Positions 15,758-23,946 of a stretch of 56,891 nucleotides of DNA are shown here, piece by piece. Within the stretch, counting starts at the first letter, position 1; each line of letters begins with the position of its first letter. The DNA comes from Comamonas sp. lk (GTDB taxonomy: Bacteria > Pseudomonadota > Gammaproteobacteria > Burkholderiales > Burkholderiaceae_C). The stretch is from positions 1-56,891 of the forward strand of contig CAMELV010000023.1 of NCBI GenBank assembly GCA_945925985.1, given 5' to 3'. Both the position numbers and the translations under genes were made by a program. Below the pieces are notes generated by a model that made no database searches, was not told where the DNA came from, and worked only from the letters and a program-made list of their open reading frames with translations.

Positions 15758-16078
15758 GTCGATTACGACGCCAAACACCGAATAAATCAAGGAGCCCAAC
15801 AGCGCAGCGCCAAAACCACTGACATAAAAGCCATTCAGCAGAGCGGCAGCCCACCAAAACATCAGGGCATTGATCACAAACAGGAACAGGCCGAGGGTTA
15901 GCACCGTGACCGGCAGCGTCAACAACACCAGCACCGGGCGCAGCAGCATGTTCAACAGCCCGATCACGAAGGCAGCAGTCAGCGCTGCGCCGAAGCTGCG
16001 AACCTCGACGCCCTGGTAAAGGTAGGGCACCGCCAGCAGGGCGGCAGCGCTAAGCAGCCATTTCAGAATCAGTTTCAT
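15725..16078 (-). CDS. Phage-holin-family (YvlD-like) small membrane protein
   Basis: The 117-residue protein consists of four hydrophobic helices (WLLSAAALLAVPYLY; FVIGLLNMLLRPVLVLLTLP; TLGLFLFVINALMFWWAAAL; ALLGSLIYSVFGVVI). It carries the NxxLRP-type motif of the family often labelled phage holin family protein (PF04020, YvlD). Despite the name these are usually chromosomal genes of unknown function. It starts 34 bases after the stop of the riboswitch-controlled TerC gene on the same strand and may be in its operon. The 3' ends of this gene and the M48 protease gene overlap by 33 bases. Confidence 0.85.
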   Translation of the reverse strand: MKLILKWLLSAAALLAVPYLYQGVEVRSFGAALTAAFVIGLLNMLLRPVLVLLTLPVTVLTLGLFLFVINALMFWWAAALLNGFYVSGFGAALLGSLIYSVFGVVIDSALQRLFSQR

Positions 16079-16112
16079 ACAGGTGCCTCAGCATAGCACC
16101 GCGGTCAGCGCA

Positions 16113-16802
16113 TCAACTGCGCATGGCCGCACGCCGGGTCGCCCAGTGCCCCCCAACCAGCACGGCGATCACCGTGACGATGTAGGTGCCCCACCGCGCA
16201 GCAGTTTTCGGCAGGTCGGACCCGTCAAACCAGCTGTCCAGCATTGGTTCGTTGACGATCATCTTGGCGGCGGTCAGAGCCAGCACGGCAGCGCCGATCT
16301 GGATGATGGCAGGAAAACGCTCGACCAGCTTGAGCACCACCGAGCTGCCAAACACCACGATGGGCACACTGATCAGTAACCCGATGATCACGAGGTCAAA
16401 GGCACCATGGGCGGCTCCGGCTACGCCGAGAACGTTGTCCACTCCCATCAGCGCGTCAGCCACGACGATGGTTTTCATGGCGCCCCAGAAGGTGCTAACC
16501 ACCGGTGCGTCGTGCTCGCTGCCACCTTGATCAGCCAGTAACTTATAGGCAATCCAGACCAGACCCAGGCCACCGACGAGCATCAGACCGGGGACTTGCA
16601 GCAGCCAAACCACACCTACCGTCATCACGGCGCGCACGCCAATCGCGCCTACAGTGCCCCAGATGATCGCCTTTTTTTGCAGCTCCGCCGGCAGGTTGCG
16701 CGCAGCCAGCGCAATGACGATAGCGTTGTCACCCGCGAGGACCAGATCGATCAAGATGATCGCCATCAGGGCTGACCACCAAGCGGCAGAAAAAAGTTCC
16801 AT
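16113..16802 (-). CDS. TerC-family membrane protein (second copy), riboswitch controlled
   Basis: The start at 16802 gives MELFSAAWWSALMAIILIDL, the family N-terminus, and a 229-residue protein with about seven membrane spans. Both acidic membrane motifs are intact: LIDLVLAGDNAIVIALAA and VVADALMGVDNVLGVAGAA. The open frame extends upstream to 17006, but that part is non-coding leader. An AAAGG ribosome binding site precedes the ATG. The leader carries a yybP-ykoY manganese riboswitch, so the gene should be induced by Mn2+, and the product is probably an Mn2+ exporter or a metalation helper for exported proteins. The metal specificity of the protein itself is inferred from the riboswitch class. 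Confidence 0.92.
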   Translation of the reverse strand: MELFSAAWWSALMAIILIDLVLAGDNAIVIALAARNLPAELQKKAIIWGTVGAIGVRAVMTVGVVWLLQVPGLMLVGGLGLVWIAYKLLADQGGSEHDAPVVSTFWGAMKTIVVADALMGVDNVLGVAGAAHGAFDLVIIGLLISVPIVVFGSSVVLKLVERFPAIIQIGAAVLALTAAKMIVNEPMLDSWFDGSDLPKTAARWGTYIVTVIAVLVGGHWATRRAAMRS

Positions 16803-16848
16803 TGCAATACCTTTAGATGTTGGGTTAGTCAACACTGGCCGGGCTGTA

Positions 16849-16876
16849 GCGAAGCTTGGGATGGGGCCGCCTTCGC
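16849..16876 (-). promoter_or_regulatory. Expression-platform hairpin of the manganese riboswitch
   Basis: On the minus strand GCGAAG (16876-16871) can pair with CUUCGC (16854-16849), enclosing CGGCCCCAUCCCAAG-type loop sequence. The same GCGAAG segment, extended to GCGAAGG, is also the exact complement of CCUUCGC at the 3' edge of the aptamer (16904-16898). The segment therefore has two mutually exclusive partners, as expected for a switching strand. No T tract follows, so control of translation or of Rho access is more likely than intrinsic termination. Confidence 0.6.
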
Positions 16877-16896
16877 GCGCTACACGACAAGTGCAT

Positions 16897-17005
16897 GGCG
16901 AAGGTCTTGCCCGATGCGGCACGGCAAACCGCGGCATCTGATGAACCGGAGCGGCGCAAGGCCGCTCGTACTGACGACTCATCAACGGGGGGCTACTCCC
17001 CTTCA
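16897..17005 (-). ncRNA. yybP-ykoY manganese riboswitch aptamer
   Basis: The minus-strand leader of the TerC gene has the hallmark elements in order: GAAGGGGAGUAGCC (from 17004), GUCGUCAGUACGAGC, a perfect hairpin GAGCGGC-CUUGC-GCCGCUC, a second stem GAUGC...GCAUC, and finally GGGCAAGACCUUCGCC (down to 16897). GAAGG (17004-17000) pairs with CCUUC (16904-16900) as P1, bringing the GGGGAGUAG loop against the GCAAGACC loop, where Mn2+ binds in this riboswitch class. TerC-family genes are the commonest partners of this RNA. Sequence elements and pairings are seen; Mn2+ response follows from the known class. Confidence 0.92.
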
Positions 17006-17011
17006 AAAAGA

Positions 17012-17040
17012 ATTAAACCACGCCTTGGGTAGGCTTTGAA
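17012..17040 (-). promoter_or_regulatory. Probable sigma-70 promoter of the riboswitch-terC transcript
   Basis: On the minus strand TTCAAA (17040-17035) and TTTAAT (17017-17012) are separated by exactly 17 bases. They match 4 of 6 and 5 of 6 consensus positions. Initiation would fall near 17005, at the first base pair of the riboswitch P1 helix, so the transcript would begin almost directly with the aptamer. Confidence 0.55.
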
Positions 17041-17105
17041 AATATGGGGTTGCTGACGCAGGGCGGTCGCTGTGTCACCGCCCACCCGGCTATCATCGGC
17101 CCCCC

Positions 17106-17576
17106 ATGGCAGGTATTCACATCACCGACGTCGAGTCGGCCATCAACCACTGGCGCGAGAAAAGTCCATCGCCCGACGGCTTCTCATTGGCCGCGCCCAC
17201 GCGTGCCTTGGCCGAGGTGTATGCCTTGCTGGTTTTTTACCATGAGACCGAGGCCGACGAGTTTTCATTTCCACCGGCTGCATTACAGGCTTGGCTGGCC
17301 TGGTACGACACCACGCCCGACACGCCCTGCATTGCCATCTGCTCCACCAGTCAGGGCGACGAGCAGTGCAAGGGCTGCGGCCGCAGCTTTGCAGAGGTCC
17401 AGCACTGGACCGAGCTGCGCCCAGCTGAAAAACGTCAGACCTGGCGCCGCATCACCCTGGAGGCGAGCGCCTGGCGCTTCAACCGCTATGCCGAACGGGC
17501 CGGCCCCTATTTCCAGCGAACCGGCTCTACGTCCACGGTGAGCGCACCGTCTCCCAGCATCAGAACGCCCTCCTGA
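17106..17576 (+). CDS. DUF3717 and DUF1289 domain protein
   Basis: The 156-residue protein starts with an ITDVESAINHWR segment typical of DUF3717 (residues about 3-70). It continues with the DUF1289 cysteine motif CIAICSTSQGDEQCKGCGRS (about residues 77-96) and a helix ending RITLEASAWRFNRYAERAGP. The four cysteines suggest a small Zn or Fe-S site; no function is established. DUF1289 proteins usually end shortly after that last helix, so the tail STSTVSAPSPSIRTPS, which lies in the 70 bases overlapping the convergent yaeQ gene, is probably passive readthrough to the next stop. Confidence 0.85.
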   Translation: MAGIHITDVESAINHWREKSPSPDGFSLAAPTRALAEVYALLVFYHETEADEFSFPPAALQAWLAWYDTTPDTPCIAICSTSQGDEQCKGCGRSFAEVQHWTELRPAEKRQTWRRITLEASAWRFNRYAERAGPYFQRTGSTSTVSAPSPSIRTPS

Positions 17577-18067
17577 ATGGTCGCTTGCAGCTGCATGCTG
17601 CGTTGTGCCATCGGGATCAGGGCCTGAGCCGCCGCGCTGAGGATGCGCCATACCGACAGACTAGGCGGACGCGCCAGTTTGGCCTGTATGCTGCGCCACC
17701 AAATGTCGGCTGAGGCACTGAAGCAATACAGCACCACCTGGTCGGCGCGGCTGCAGGCCTTGAGCAGGGGCTTGTCTTCGGGTTGCCCAACCTCCAACCA
17801 GAGCCGGGTGCGGCCGGTGAAATCGCGAAGCCAGACATCGGGCTCATCCGGGTCGCTCAGGCCCGCCCCGAAAGTCAGTGTCCCGTCACCCTGGCACACT
17901 GATTGCAGTTGGTGAGCGTGCAGCGCCAGGGCACAGAGCCGCACCATCATGCGCTCATCGGTCTCGCTCGGGTGCCTTGCCAACGTTAGGGAATGGTCGG
18001 CGTAGTAGCCATGGTCGATGTCGGCAATTTGCAGACTGGCTTTAAAGATGGTCGATTTGAGAGCCAT
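17507..18067 (-). CDS. yaeQ: YaeQ family protein
   Basis: The 186-residue protein matches the YaeQ family, starting MALKSTIFKASLQIADIDHG and continuing with YYADHSLTLARHPSETDERMMVRL, then DEPDVWLRDFTGRTRLWLEVGQPE. YaeQ has a PD-(D/E)XK nuclease-like fold, and the acidic and Gln residues of that core are present here (PDVWL, LWLEVGQP). Its biochemical role is unclear; the E. coli homologue was linked to suppression of rfaH defects. It follows purB on the same strand, separated by a 139-base REP-like repeat. Its 3' end overlaps the convergent DUF1289 gene by 70 bases. Confidence 0.92.
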   Translation of the reverse strand: MALKSTIFKASLQIADIDHGYYADHSLTLARHPSETDERMMVRLCALALHAHQLQSVCQGDGTLTFGAGLSDPDEPDVWLRDFTGRTRLWLEVGQPEDKPLLKACSRADQVVLYCFSASADIWWRSIQAKLARPPSLSVWRILSAAAQALIPMAQRSMQLQATIQEGVLMLGDGALTVDVEPVRWK

Positions 18068-18089
18068 CAGATGTCAGCCTCCGGCTTCG

Positions 18090-18134
18090 GCGCAGCACAC
18101 GCAGTGGCAAGCGTGGGGGTCATAAGACCCGCCG
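18090..18134. repeat. REP-like direct repeat, copy 1
   Basis: A 45-base unit beginning GCGCAGCACACGCAGTGGCA and ending AGACCCGCCG is repeated at 18174-18218 with a single difference (A against C). Between the copies lies a strong palindrome (GCCCCCGCGGGGGGC) and CCGCCCCAAGGCGGG. Elements of this form are frequent between genes in Comamonadaceae genomes, to my knowledge, and behave as REP-like sequences. Confidence 0.85.
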
Positions 18135-18173
18135 CCGGGCCGCCCCAAGGCGGGTTAGCCCCCGCGGGGGGCA
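18135..18173. repeat. GC-rich palindromic core between the two REP-like copies
   Basis: Two nested inverted repeats are visible: CCGCCCCAAGGCGGG near 18139-18154 and GCCCCCGCGGGGGGC near 18158-18172. In purB messenger RNA (minus strand) these would form strong hairpins just after the stop codon and may stabilise the 3' end or limit readthrough into yaeQ. There is no T tract, so it is not a simple intrinsic terminator. Confidence 0.6.
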
Positions 18174-19613
<1,440 letters not shown>

Positions 19614-19678
19614 TCAGATGGCCTAAGCAGTGGGATGCGAATGGATAGAATGAATCTGTCTTCATCAACGGTCCTCTC

Positions 19679-20293
19679 ATGAAATTAATCGGCTCAGCTT
19701 CCAGTCCCTATGTCCGCAAAGTCCGTGTCGTCATGGCCGAAAAAAAGCTCGAGTACGACTTTGTCCTTGAGAACGTCTGGTCCGTCGAGACGCTGATTGG
19801 GGAATCCAATCCGCTGGGCAAAGTGCCGTGTCTCGTGATGGAGGGTTCAGAGGCCTTGCAGGACTCCCGTGTGATCGTCGAATACTTGGACACCCTGTCA
19901 CCGGTGGGCAAGCTGATTCCGTCGGTTGGGCGTGAACGGGCCGAGGTCAAGACCTGGGAGGCGCTGGCCGATGGCTTGCTCGATGCCTCGCTGCTGGCCC
20001 GGCTTGAGGCCACCTGGGCTGGACGCAGTGACGCCGAGCGCAGCCAGGCCTGGATTGACCGGCAATTGGGAAAGGTGCAGGCCGCGCTGCGTGCCATGAG
20101 CCAAGGCCTGGCCGATAAGTCTTACTGTGTTGGCATTCACCTGAGTTTGGCGGATATTGCGGTAGGCTGCGCCCTAGGATACCTGGATTTCCGCTTTCCC
20201 CAGATTGACTGGCGTTCGCCCTACCCTAACCTGACCAAGCTGCATGAAAAACTGATGCAGCGCGCCAGTTTCGCCGACACCGTACCCGCCTGA
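19679..20293 (+). CDS. Glutathione S-transferase family protein
   Basis: The 204-residue protein has the thioredoxin-like N-terminal domain of GSTs (MKLIGSASSPYVRKVRVVMA; NPLGKVPCLVMEGSEALQDS with the cis-Pro and the glutathione-contacting Gln-Asp-Ser). An all-helical C-terminal domain follows, with HLSLADIAVGCALGYLDFR. The pair of Ser residues near position 9 (SSPY) is a plausible catalytic site. The substrate is unknown. In Comamonadaceae a GST in this position next to purB is common in my experience, without a demonstrated functional link. Confidence 0.92.
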   Translation: MKLIGSASSPYVRKVRVVMAEKKLEYDFVLENVWSVETLIGESNPLGKVPCLVMEGSEALQDSRVIVEYLDTLSPVGKLIPSVGRERAEVKTWEALADGLLDASLLARLEATWAGRSDAERSQAWIDRQLGKVQAALRAMSQGLADKSYCVGIHLSLADIAVGCALGYLDFRFPQIDWRSPYPNLTKLHEKLMQRASFADTVPA

Positions 20294-20309
20294 GGGCGGC
20301 GATCGATCG

Positions 20310-20759
20310 TTATGGGTTAGCGCGTCGTTTCAGCCAGCGCATCAAACCACCCAATAGGGGCAATTTTTCATAAAGCTCTTCAGCGGCATCCCAGTAGTCG
20401 CGGTGCAGCGTCACCAGACCTGTGGCTGCAAACACCAAATGCGAGGCGCCCAGGATAACCTGGTGCTGTGCCGGCCGAGAAGTTCGGAATCGGAAATGGA
20501 ATTCCCAGGTTAGAAAGCACTGATCCCCTTGCACCACCTGCTGCGTCACGACAAAACGTGGCTCGTGCAGTGACGCAAACATGTGGTCAAAAATGCGTTG
20601 GATTGCTGGCACGCCCGTGACCTCATTGAACGGGTCTTTGAATCGCGCTTGCCCATCGTAAATCTGACCGATGCCAGCCACGCTGTCAGGCGTCAGGGTT
20701 TCAAAAAAGGTGACGACGCGCGCCACGGAAACGGTAGGGACCAAGGGTGTTGTAGTCAT
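20310..20759 (-). CDS. NTF2-like (SnoaL-type) protein, last gene of the lipid-modification operon
   Basis: The 149-residue protein fits the NTF2-like alpha+beta barrel fold: an N-terminal helix, IYDGQARFKDPFNEVTG (conserved Tyr/Asp/Phe pocket pattern), and sheet strands including CFLTWEFHFRF and LVTLHRDYWDAAEELYEKLP. Proteins of this type are small isomerases, hydratases or binding proteins; the activity here is not known. Its start overlaps the stop of the SDR gene by 4 bases, so it is translationally coupled and is the eighth and last gene of the operon starting at 27260. It converges with the GST gene, with 16 bases between stops. Confidence 0.83.
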   Translation of the reverse strand: MTTTPLVPTVSVARVVTFFETLTPDSVAGIGQIYDGQARFKDPFNEVTGVPAIQRIFDHMFASLHEPRFVVTQQVVQGDQCFLTWEFHFRFRTSRPAQHQVILGASHLVFAATGLVTLHRDYWDAAEELYEKLPLLGGLMRWLKRRANP

Positions 20760-21535
20760 TGGGTGACACGCCGGACCAAGGCGAAAAAAATGCGGTCAGG
20801 TAGCAAGCGCAACGCCTGCATCCACAGGGTAAAGCGCTTGGGAAAGTGCAACTCGAAGGTACCGCTGCGCCAGCCGGCAAGCATGGCGTTAGCGGCCTGC
20901 TCTGGGGTGATAAGGGCAGGCATGCTAAAGGCATTGCCAGCAGTCAGGGGGGTCTCGACAAAGCCGGGGTTGACAATCGATACCCCCAAGCCGCGCGGGC
21001 GCAGATCCAGGTAAAGGTTTTCTGCCAGGTTGATCAGCGCCGCTTTGGTCGGGCCGTAGGCCAGGCTGTTGGGCAGGCCGCGGTAGCCAGCCACGCTGCC
21101 AACCAGGCTGATGTGGCCTCTGCCACGTGCCAGCAGTGCCGGCAACACAGCATCCAGCAGGTACAGGGCACCGAGGTAGTTGACTGCCAGGTGGCGCTGC
21201 ATGTCGGCAACGTCCATGGCTGCAGCCCGCATTGCCTGGTAGTGGCCTGCGCAATAGACCACGCAGTCGAGCGGCTCTTGCGCCAGCAAGTGGGTAGCCG
21301 CTAGGGTCACAGCCGCTGGGTCGGTGGCATCCAGCACCAGCGCCTGACTGCCAGGGTGCTGCGCTACGAAGGCATCTAGCGCCTCCGCCTTGCGGGCTGA
21401 CACGGTCACCTTCGCGCCAGCCCGGTGCAGCGCTGAGGCGGTGGCCCGCCCGATGCCGGTCGAGGCGCCAACAATCCAGACCGTCTTGCCCTGCCAGTCG
21501 CGCAGGGGCGGGTTGAGTGGGGCAAAGAACGGCAT
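20756..21535 (-). CDS. Short-chain dehydrogenase/reductase
   Basis: The 259-residue enzyme has the SDR nucleotide site VWIVGASTGIGRATASAL, then CVVYCAGHY (the NAG-like motif is altered), the catalytic Ser in ISLVGSVAGYRGLP, and YGPTKAALINLAENL with the catalytic Tyr-x-x-x-Lys. It probably uses NADP(H) (Ser-Ala-Arg-Lys after the second strand). A possible substrate is an oxo or hydroxy acyl group produced by the upstream lipid enzymes, which is inference from the operon. It lies 10 bases after the DUF3833 gene and overlaps the NTF2-like gene by 4 bases. Confidence 0.92.
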   Translation of the reverse strand: MPFFAPLNPPLRDWQGKTVWIVGASTGIGRATASALHRAGAKVTVSARKAEALDAFVAQHPGSQALVLDATDPAAVTLAATHLLAQEPLDCVVYCAGHYQAMRAAAMDVADMQRHLAVNYLGALYLLDAVLPALLARGRGHISLVGSVAGYRGLPNSLAYGPTKAALINLAENLYLDLRPRGLGVSIVNPGFVETPLTAGNAFSMPALITPEQAANAMLAGWRSGTFELHFPKRFTLWMQALRLLPDRIFFALVRRVTQ

Positions 21536-21545
21536 GGCGGGTCGC

Positions 21546-22085
21546 TCAGCGTTTAACGAACGACAAGGTGACTTCCCCCAGGCGGACGCCGAACTTGCTC
21601 ATCGTCGCTTTGTTGAGCATGACTTTGTCTGTCATCAGGTACATCCAGTCATCGAACTGCACCTCAAACACATTGCCCCCAACAGGCAGGTTAAGGGTGT
21701 AAGTCCAATGAAAAGTATTACCCTGAGTCTCTCCACGGGCTTCGCCCACCACATCGTCGGCGCGGCCGCTGAAGCGGCCATTGCCGAGCTTGCGCAGTCG
21801 CCAGATGCGCTTTTGCGTGCTTCCGTCTGAATAGCGGAAGTCCTCATCCAGCACGCCTTCGTCGCCGTTCCAGGTACAGGCCATGACCACGGTGAAGCGC
21901 TTGACCACGGTGCCGGAGCGGTCGGTAAAGACGCCATAGGCGTCCAGCGTGCCGGTGAAATACTGCATCAGGTCAAGCAGCGGCTTTTCTTGGGCATAGG
22001 TCTCGATCTGTTGCGAGGCACAACCGCTCAGCAGCAGGGTGGAAGGGGCAGCTGCGGCTGCGGCGAGCAAGAGGCGTCGTTTCAT
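21546..22085 (-). CDS. DUF3833 lipoprotein
   Basis: The start at 22085 gives MKRRLLLAAAAAAPSTLLLSGCASQ, a lipoprotein signal with Cys22 after LLSG, and overlaps the MFS stop by 4 bases. The mature part (LMQYFTGTLDAYGVFTDRSG; VVKRFTVVMACTWNGDEGVL; NVFEVQFDDWMYLMTDKVM) matches DUF3833, a lipocalin-like beta barrel family of unknown function. In alphaproteobacterial sigma-E/ChrR operons a gene of this type sits with a flavoprotein and a symporter-like protein. A periplasmic lipid-binding or lipid-handling role is plausible but unproven. Confidence 0.88.
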   Translation of the reverse strand: MKRRLLLAAAAAAPSTLLLSGCASQQIETYAQEKPLLDLMQYFTGTLDAYGVFTDRSGTVVKRFTVVMACTWNGDEGVLDEDFRYSDGSTQKRIWRLRKLGNGRFSGRADDVVGEARGETQGNTFHWTYTLNLPVGGNVFEVQFDDWMYLMTDKVMLNKATMSKFGVRLGEVTLSFVKR

Positions 22086-23365
22086 GACTTTTTCCGGATG
22101 ATCAGGGTGTATAGCAGTGTGGCAGCCAGCAGCTTGAGGCCACAGGGCAGCAGGCAATAGGCCGCAGAGAGGGTCGCCAGGGCTGCTTCGTCGCGGCTGC
22201 CAGGTTGATAACCGAACGCTGCCAGCGAAGGCAGCGCCAGGCCGGCCGCGAGGGCTAAGTTAAGTTTGCTCGCAAAGTTCCACCAGCCAAAGTAGCTTCC
22301 CTCTTGCGCGCCCTGGTCCCCGCTGCTGGCGATGTGGCCGGCCAGCAGCGCCCCGGGCACTGCCAAGTCTGCGCCCAGGCCGATGCCGGACAGCGCACAG
22401 ACGGCGGCGAAAGCCACAGTATCGCCCGCGCCCAGGCCGGCGGCAAAGACGAAGACAGCGATCGACAACAGCATGCCCAGTCCCCAGGCACGCGCCAGCC
22501 CAACTCTGCCGACGATCTGCAACCAGACCGGGATCGAGAGGGCAGCTGCCACAAAATAGGCGCCTAGGAAGAGTGGTTCGGCAGCGCGAGGAGCCTGCAG
22601 CACGTCCTGAACGAAGAACAGCAGCAGCGTGGCCGGAATCGCACTGGCGATGCCGTTAACCATGAACACGGCGAGAAGCTGCCTGAACCTTGGCCGTGAC
22701 CAGGGCAGCCACAGCGATCGGCCCTGCGCCTTGGCGGCGGCTGATGGCGTAGCCGTCGGCTTTGGCGGCGAGGCTTGTGTCCAGGCCAGCCAGCCCAAAG
22801 CGATGACCGCAAAAAAAATAACGACGGTTGCTGGCAGGCCCAGTGCGATGGGACTGATGGAGGCCAGTATTACGCCGGCCAGGCCAAGTCCCTCTCGCCA
22901 GGCCACTATTCGGCCGCGTTGTACGTCGTCGCCACCGAGCCTGGCGCCCCAGGACTGGTGCATCACACTCAGAGCGCTGAATGCAGCATAGGTCAACACC
23001 AGGCAGGCTCCAGCCCAAGCCAGCAAGGCGTCCACCCCTTGCACCTGGGGGAAGAACAGCAGGGCAAAGCCCAGGCCAAGCAGCGCGGATGCTACCGCCG
23101 CTACGCCCAGCACGGTACGCGCCGAGCGTGCAAACAGGCGGTCGCTCCACTGCCCGAGCAGCGGGTCGATCAACGCGTCAAACAAGCGCGCGCCCAGCAG
23201 CAGAGCTCCCAGCGCCGCCAAGGGTACGCCGAAGTGACGTGCATAGTGGTTCGGTAGCAGCACATACAGCGGCAAGGCCACAAAGGCCAGCGGCAACCCC
23301 ATCAGCCCGTAGCGCCAACCCTCGCGCCAGCCAAACCTTGTGACGGTGCCGCTGCTGGCATTCAT
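22082..23365 (-). CDS. MFS transporter of the glycoside-pentoside-hexuronide (MelB-like) type
   Basis: The 427-residue membrane protein has about twelve hydrophobic segments. It starts with YGLMGLPLAFVALPLYVLLPN and has DALIDPLLGQWSDRLF, the GPH-type motif with two Asp residues after helix 2. Despite sugar-transporter annotation, such genes occur in operons for membrane lipid modification, so a lipid or fatty acid derivative could be the cargo. Substrate is unknown. It overlaps both neighbours in the operon by 4 bases (chalcone-isomerase-like upstream, DUF3833 downstream), showing tight translational coupling. Confidence 0.88.
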   Translation of the reverse strand: MNASSGTVTRFGWREGWRYGLMGLPLAFVALPLYVLLPNHYARHFGVPLAALGALLLGARLFDALIDPLLGQWSDRLFARSARTVLGVAAVASALLGLGFALLFFPQVQGVDALLAWAGACLVLTYAAFSALSVMHQSWGARLGGDDVQRGRIVAWREGLGLAGVILASISPIALGLPATVVIFFAVIALGWLAWTQASPPKPTATPSAAAKAQGRSLWLPWSRPRFRQLLAVFMVNGIASAIPATLLLFFVQDVLQAPRAAEPLFLGAYFVAAALSIPVWLQIVGRVGLARAWGLGMLLSIAVFVFAAGLGAGDTVAFAAVCALSGIGLGADLAVPGALLAGHIASSGDQGAQEGSYFGWWNFASKLNLALAAGLALPSLAAFGYQPGSRDEAALATLSAAYCLLPCGLKLLAATLLYTLIIRKKS

Positions 23366-23931
23366 GGCGTGGCGCGAGCCAGAAGGGCGTTGCGCAATTT
23401 TGGTTCACTGGTGGACACACTCAGCCAGATGTCGAAGAACTTGCCACCGAAGGCCGTGTCGTTGATGCCCCCGATGCTGCGACCTTGGTGCCAGAACGAC
23501 ACGCCCCCAGGCGGGTTCAAAGCCGTAATACGGTCGCCGGCGGCCACATCGGGCATGACCTCTTGCAGCGCGGTGAGCCAAACTCGTGCTGTGTCTGGTG
23601 CCACCTGGTGCATTCGCCGGATCTCCTGCAATGAGCGCTGCGCGATCTCGCTGGCCGTGAAGGCACGCAGATAGGTCAGGCACAGGGCGAAGCGCTGCTG
23701 GCTGAGTTGGGCGACCTTGAAGTCGGGCAACGCCCAGAGACTGGCGTCATAGACCGACAATCCGAAGTACCGTAGCCGCCCGCTGCCGATCAAATGGGCT
23801 CCGGGTATGGCAGTAAGCACCTCGGCGGGCGGCGCTAGCGAGGCACCTTGCGCCAGCGTCTTTAACGCGCTGGTGCCGGCCAAACCGCCCAGGGTGGCGT
23901 GGTAGAGCAAGGTGCGTCGAGTCGTTGGCAT
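23362..23931 (-). CDS. Chalcone-isomerase-like protein with Tat-like signal
   Basis: The 189-residue protein has an N-terminal twin-arginine-like start (MPTTRRTLLYHATLGGLAG), suggesting export. The body matches the bacterial chalcone isomerase-like domain: GSGRLRYFGLSVYDASLWAL, LCLTYLRAFTASEIAQRSLQ, WLTALQEVMPDVAAGDRITAL and GKFFDIWLS. In plants the related fold either isomerises chalcones or binds fatty acids; in bacteria the role is mostly unknown. Fatty-acid binding in the periplasm fits this operon best. It starts 15 bases after the methyltransferase gene and overlaps the transporter gene by 4 bases. Confidence 0.86.
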   Translation of the reverse strand: MPTTRRTLLYHATLGGLAGTSALKTLAQGASLAPPAEVLTAIPGAHLIGSGRLRYFGLSVYDASLWALPDFKVAQLSQQRFALCLTYLRAFTASEIAQRSLQEIRRMHQVAPDTARVWLTALQEVMPDVAAGDRITALNPPGGVSFWHQGRSIGGINDTAFGGKFFDIWLSVSTSEPKLRNALLARATP

Positions 23932-23946
23932 AGCTTGGGTTACCTG

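Noticed and set aside
15725..16078. Holin-family gene as a sign of a prophage
   Set aside because: It is the YvlD-type chromosomal family, and no other phage gene, integrase or attachment site is nearby.
16803..17006. 68-codon N-terminal extension of the second TerC gene
   Set aside because: The extension is the translated manganese riboswitch and is not membrane protein sequence. The conserved TerC N-terminus starts at 16802 after a ribosome binding site.
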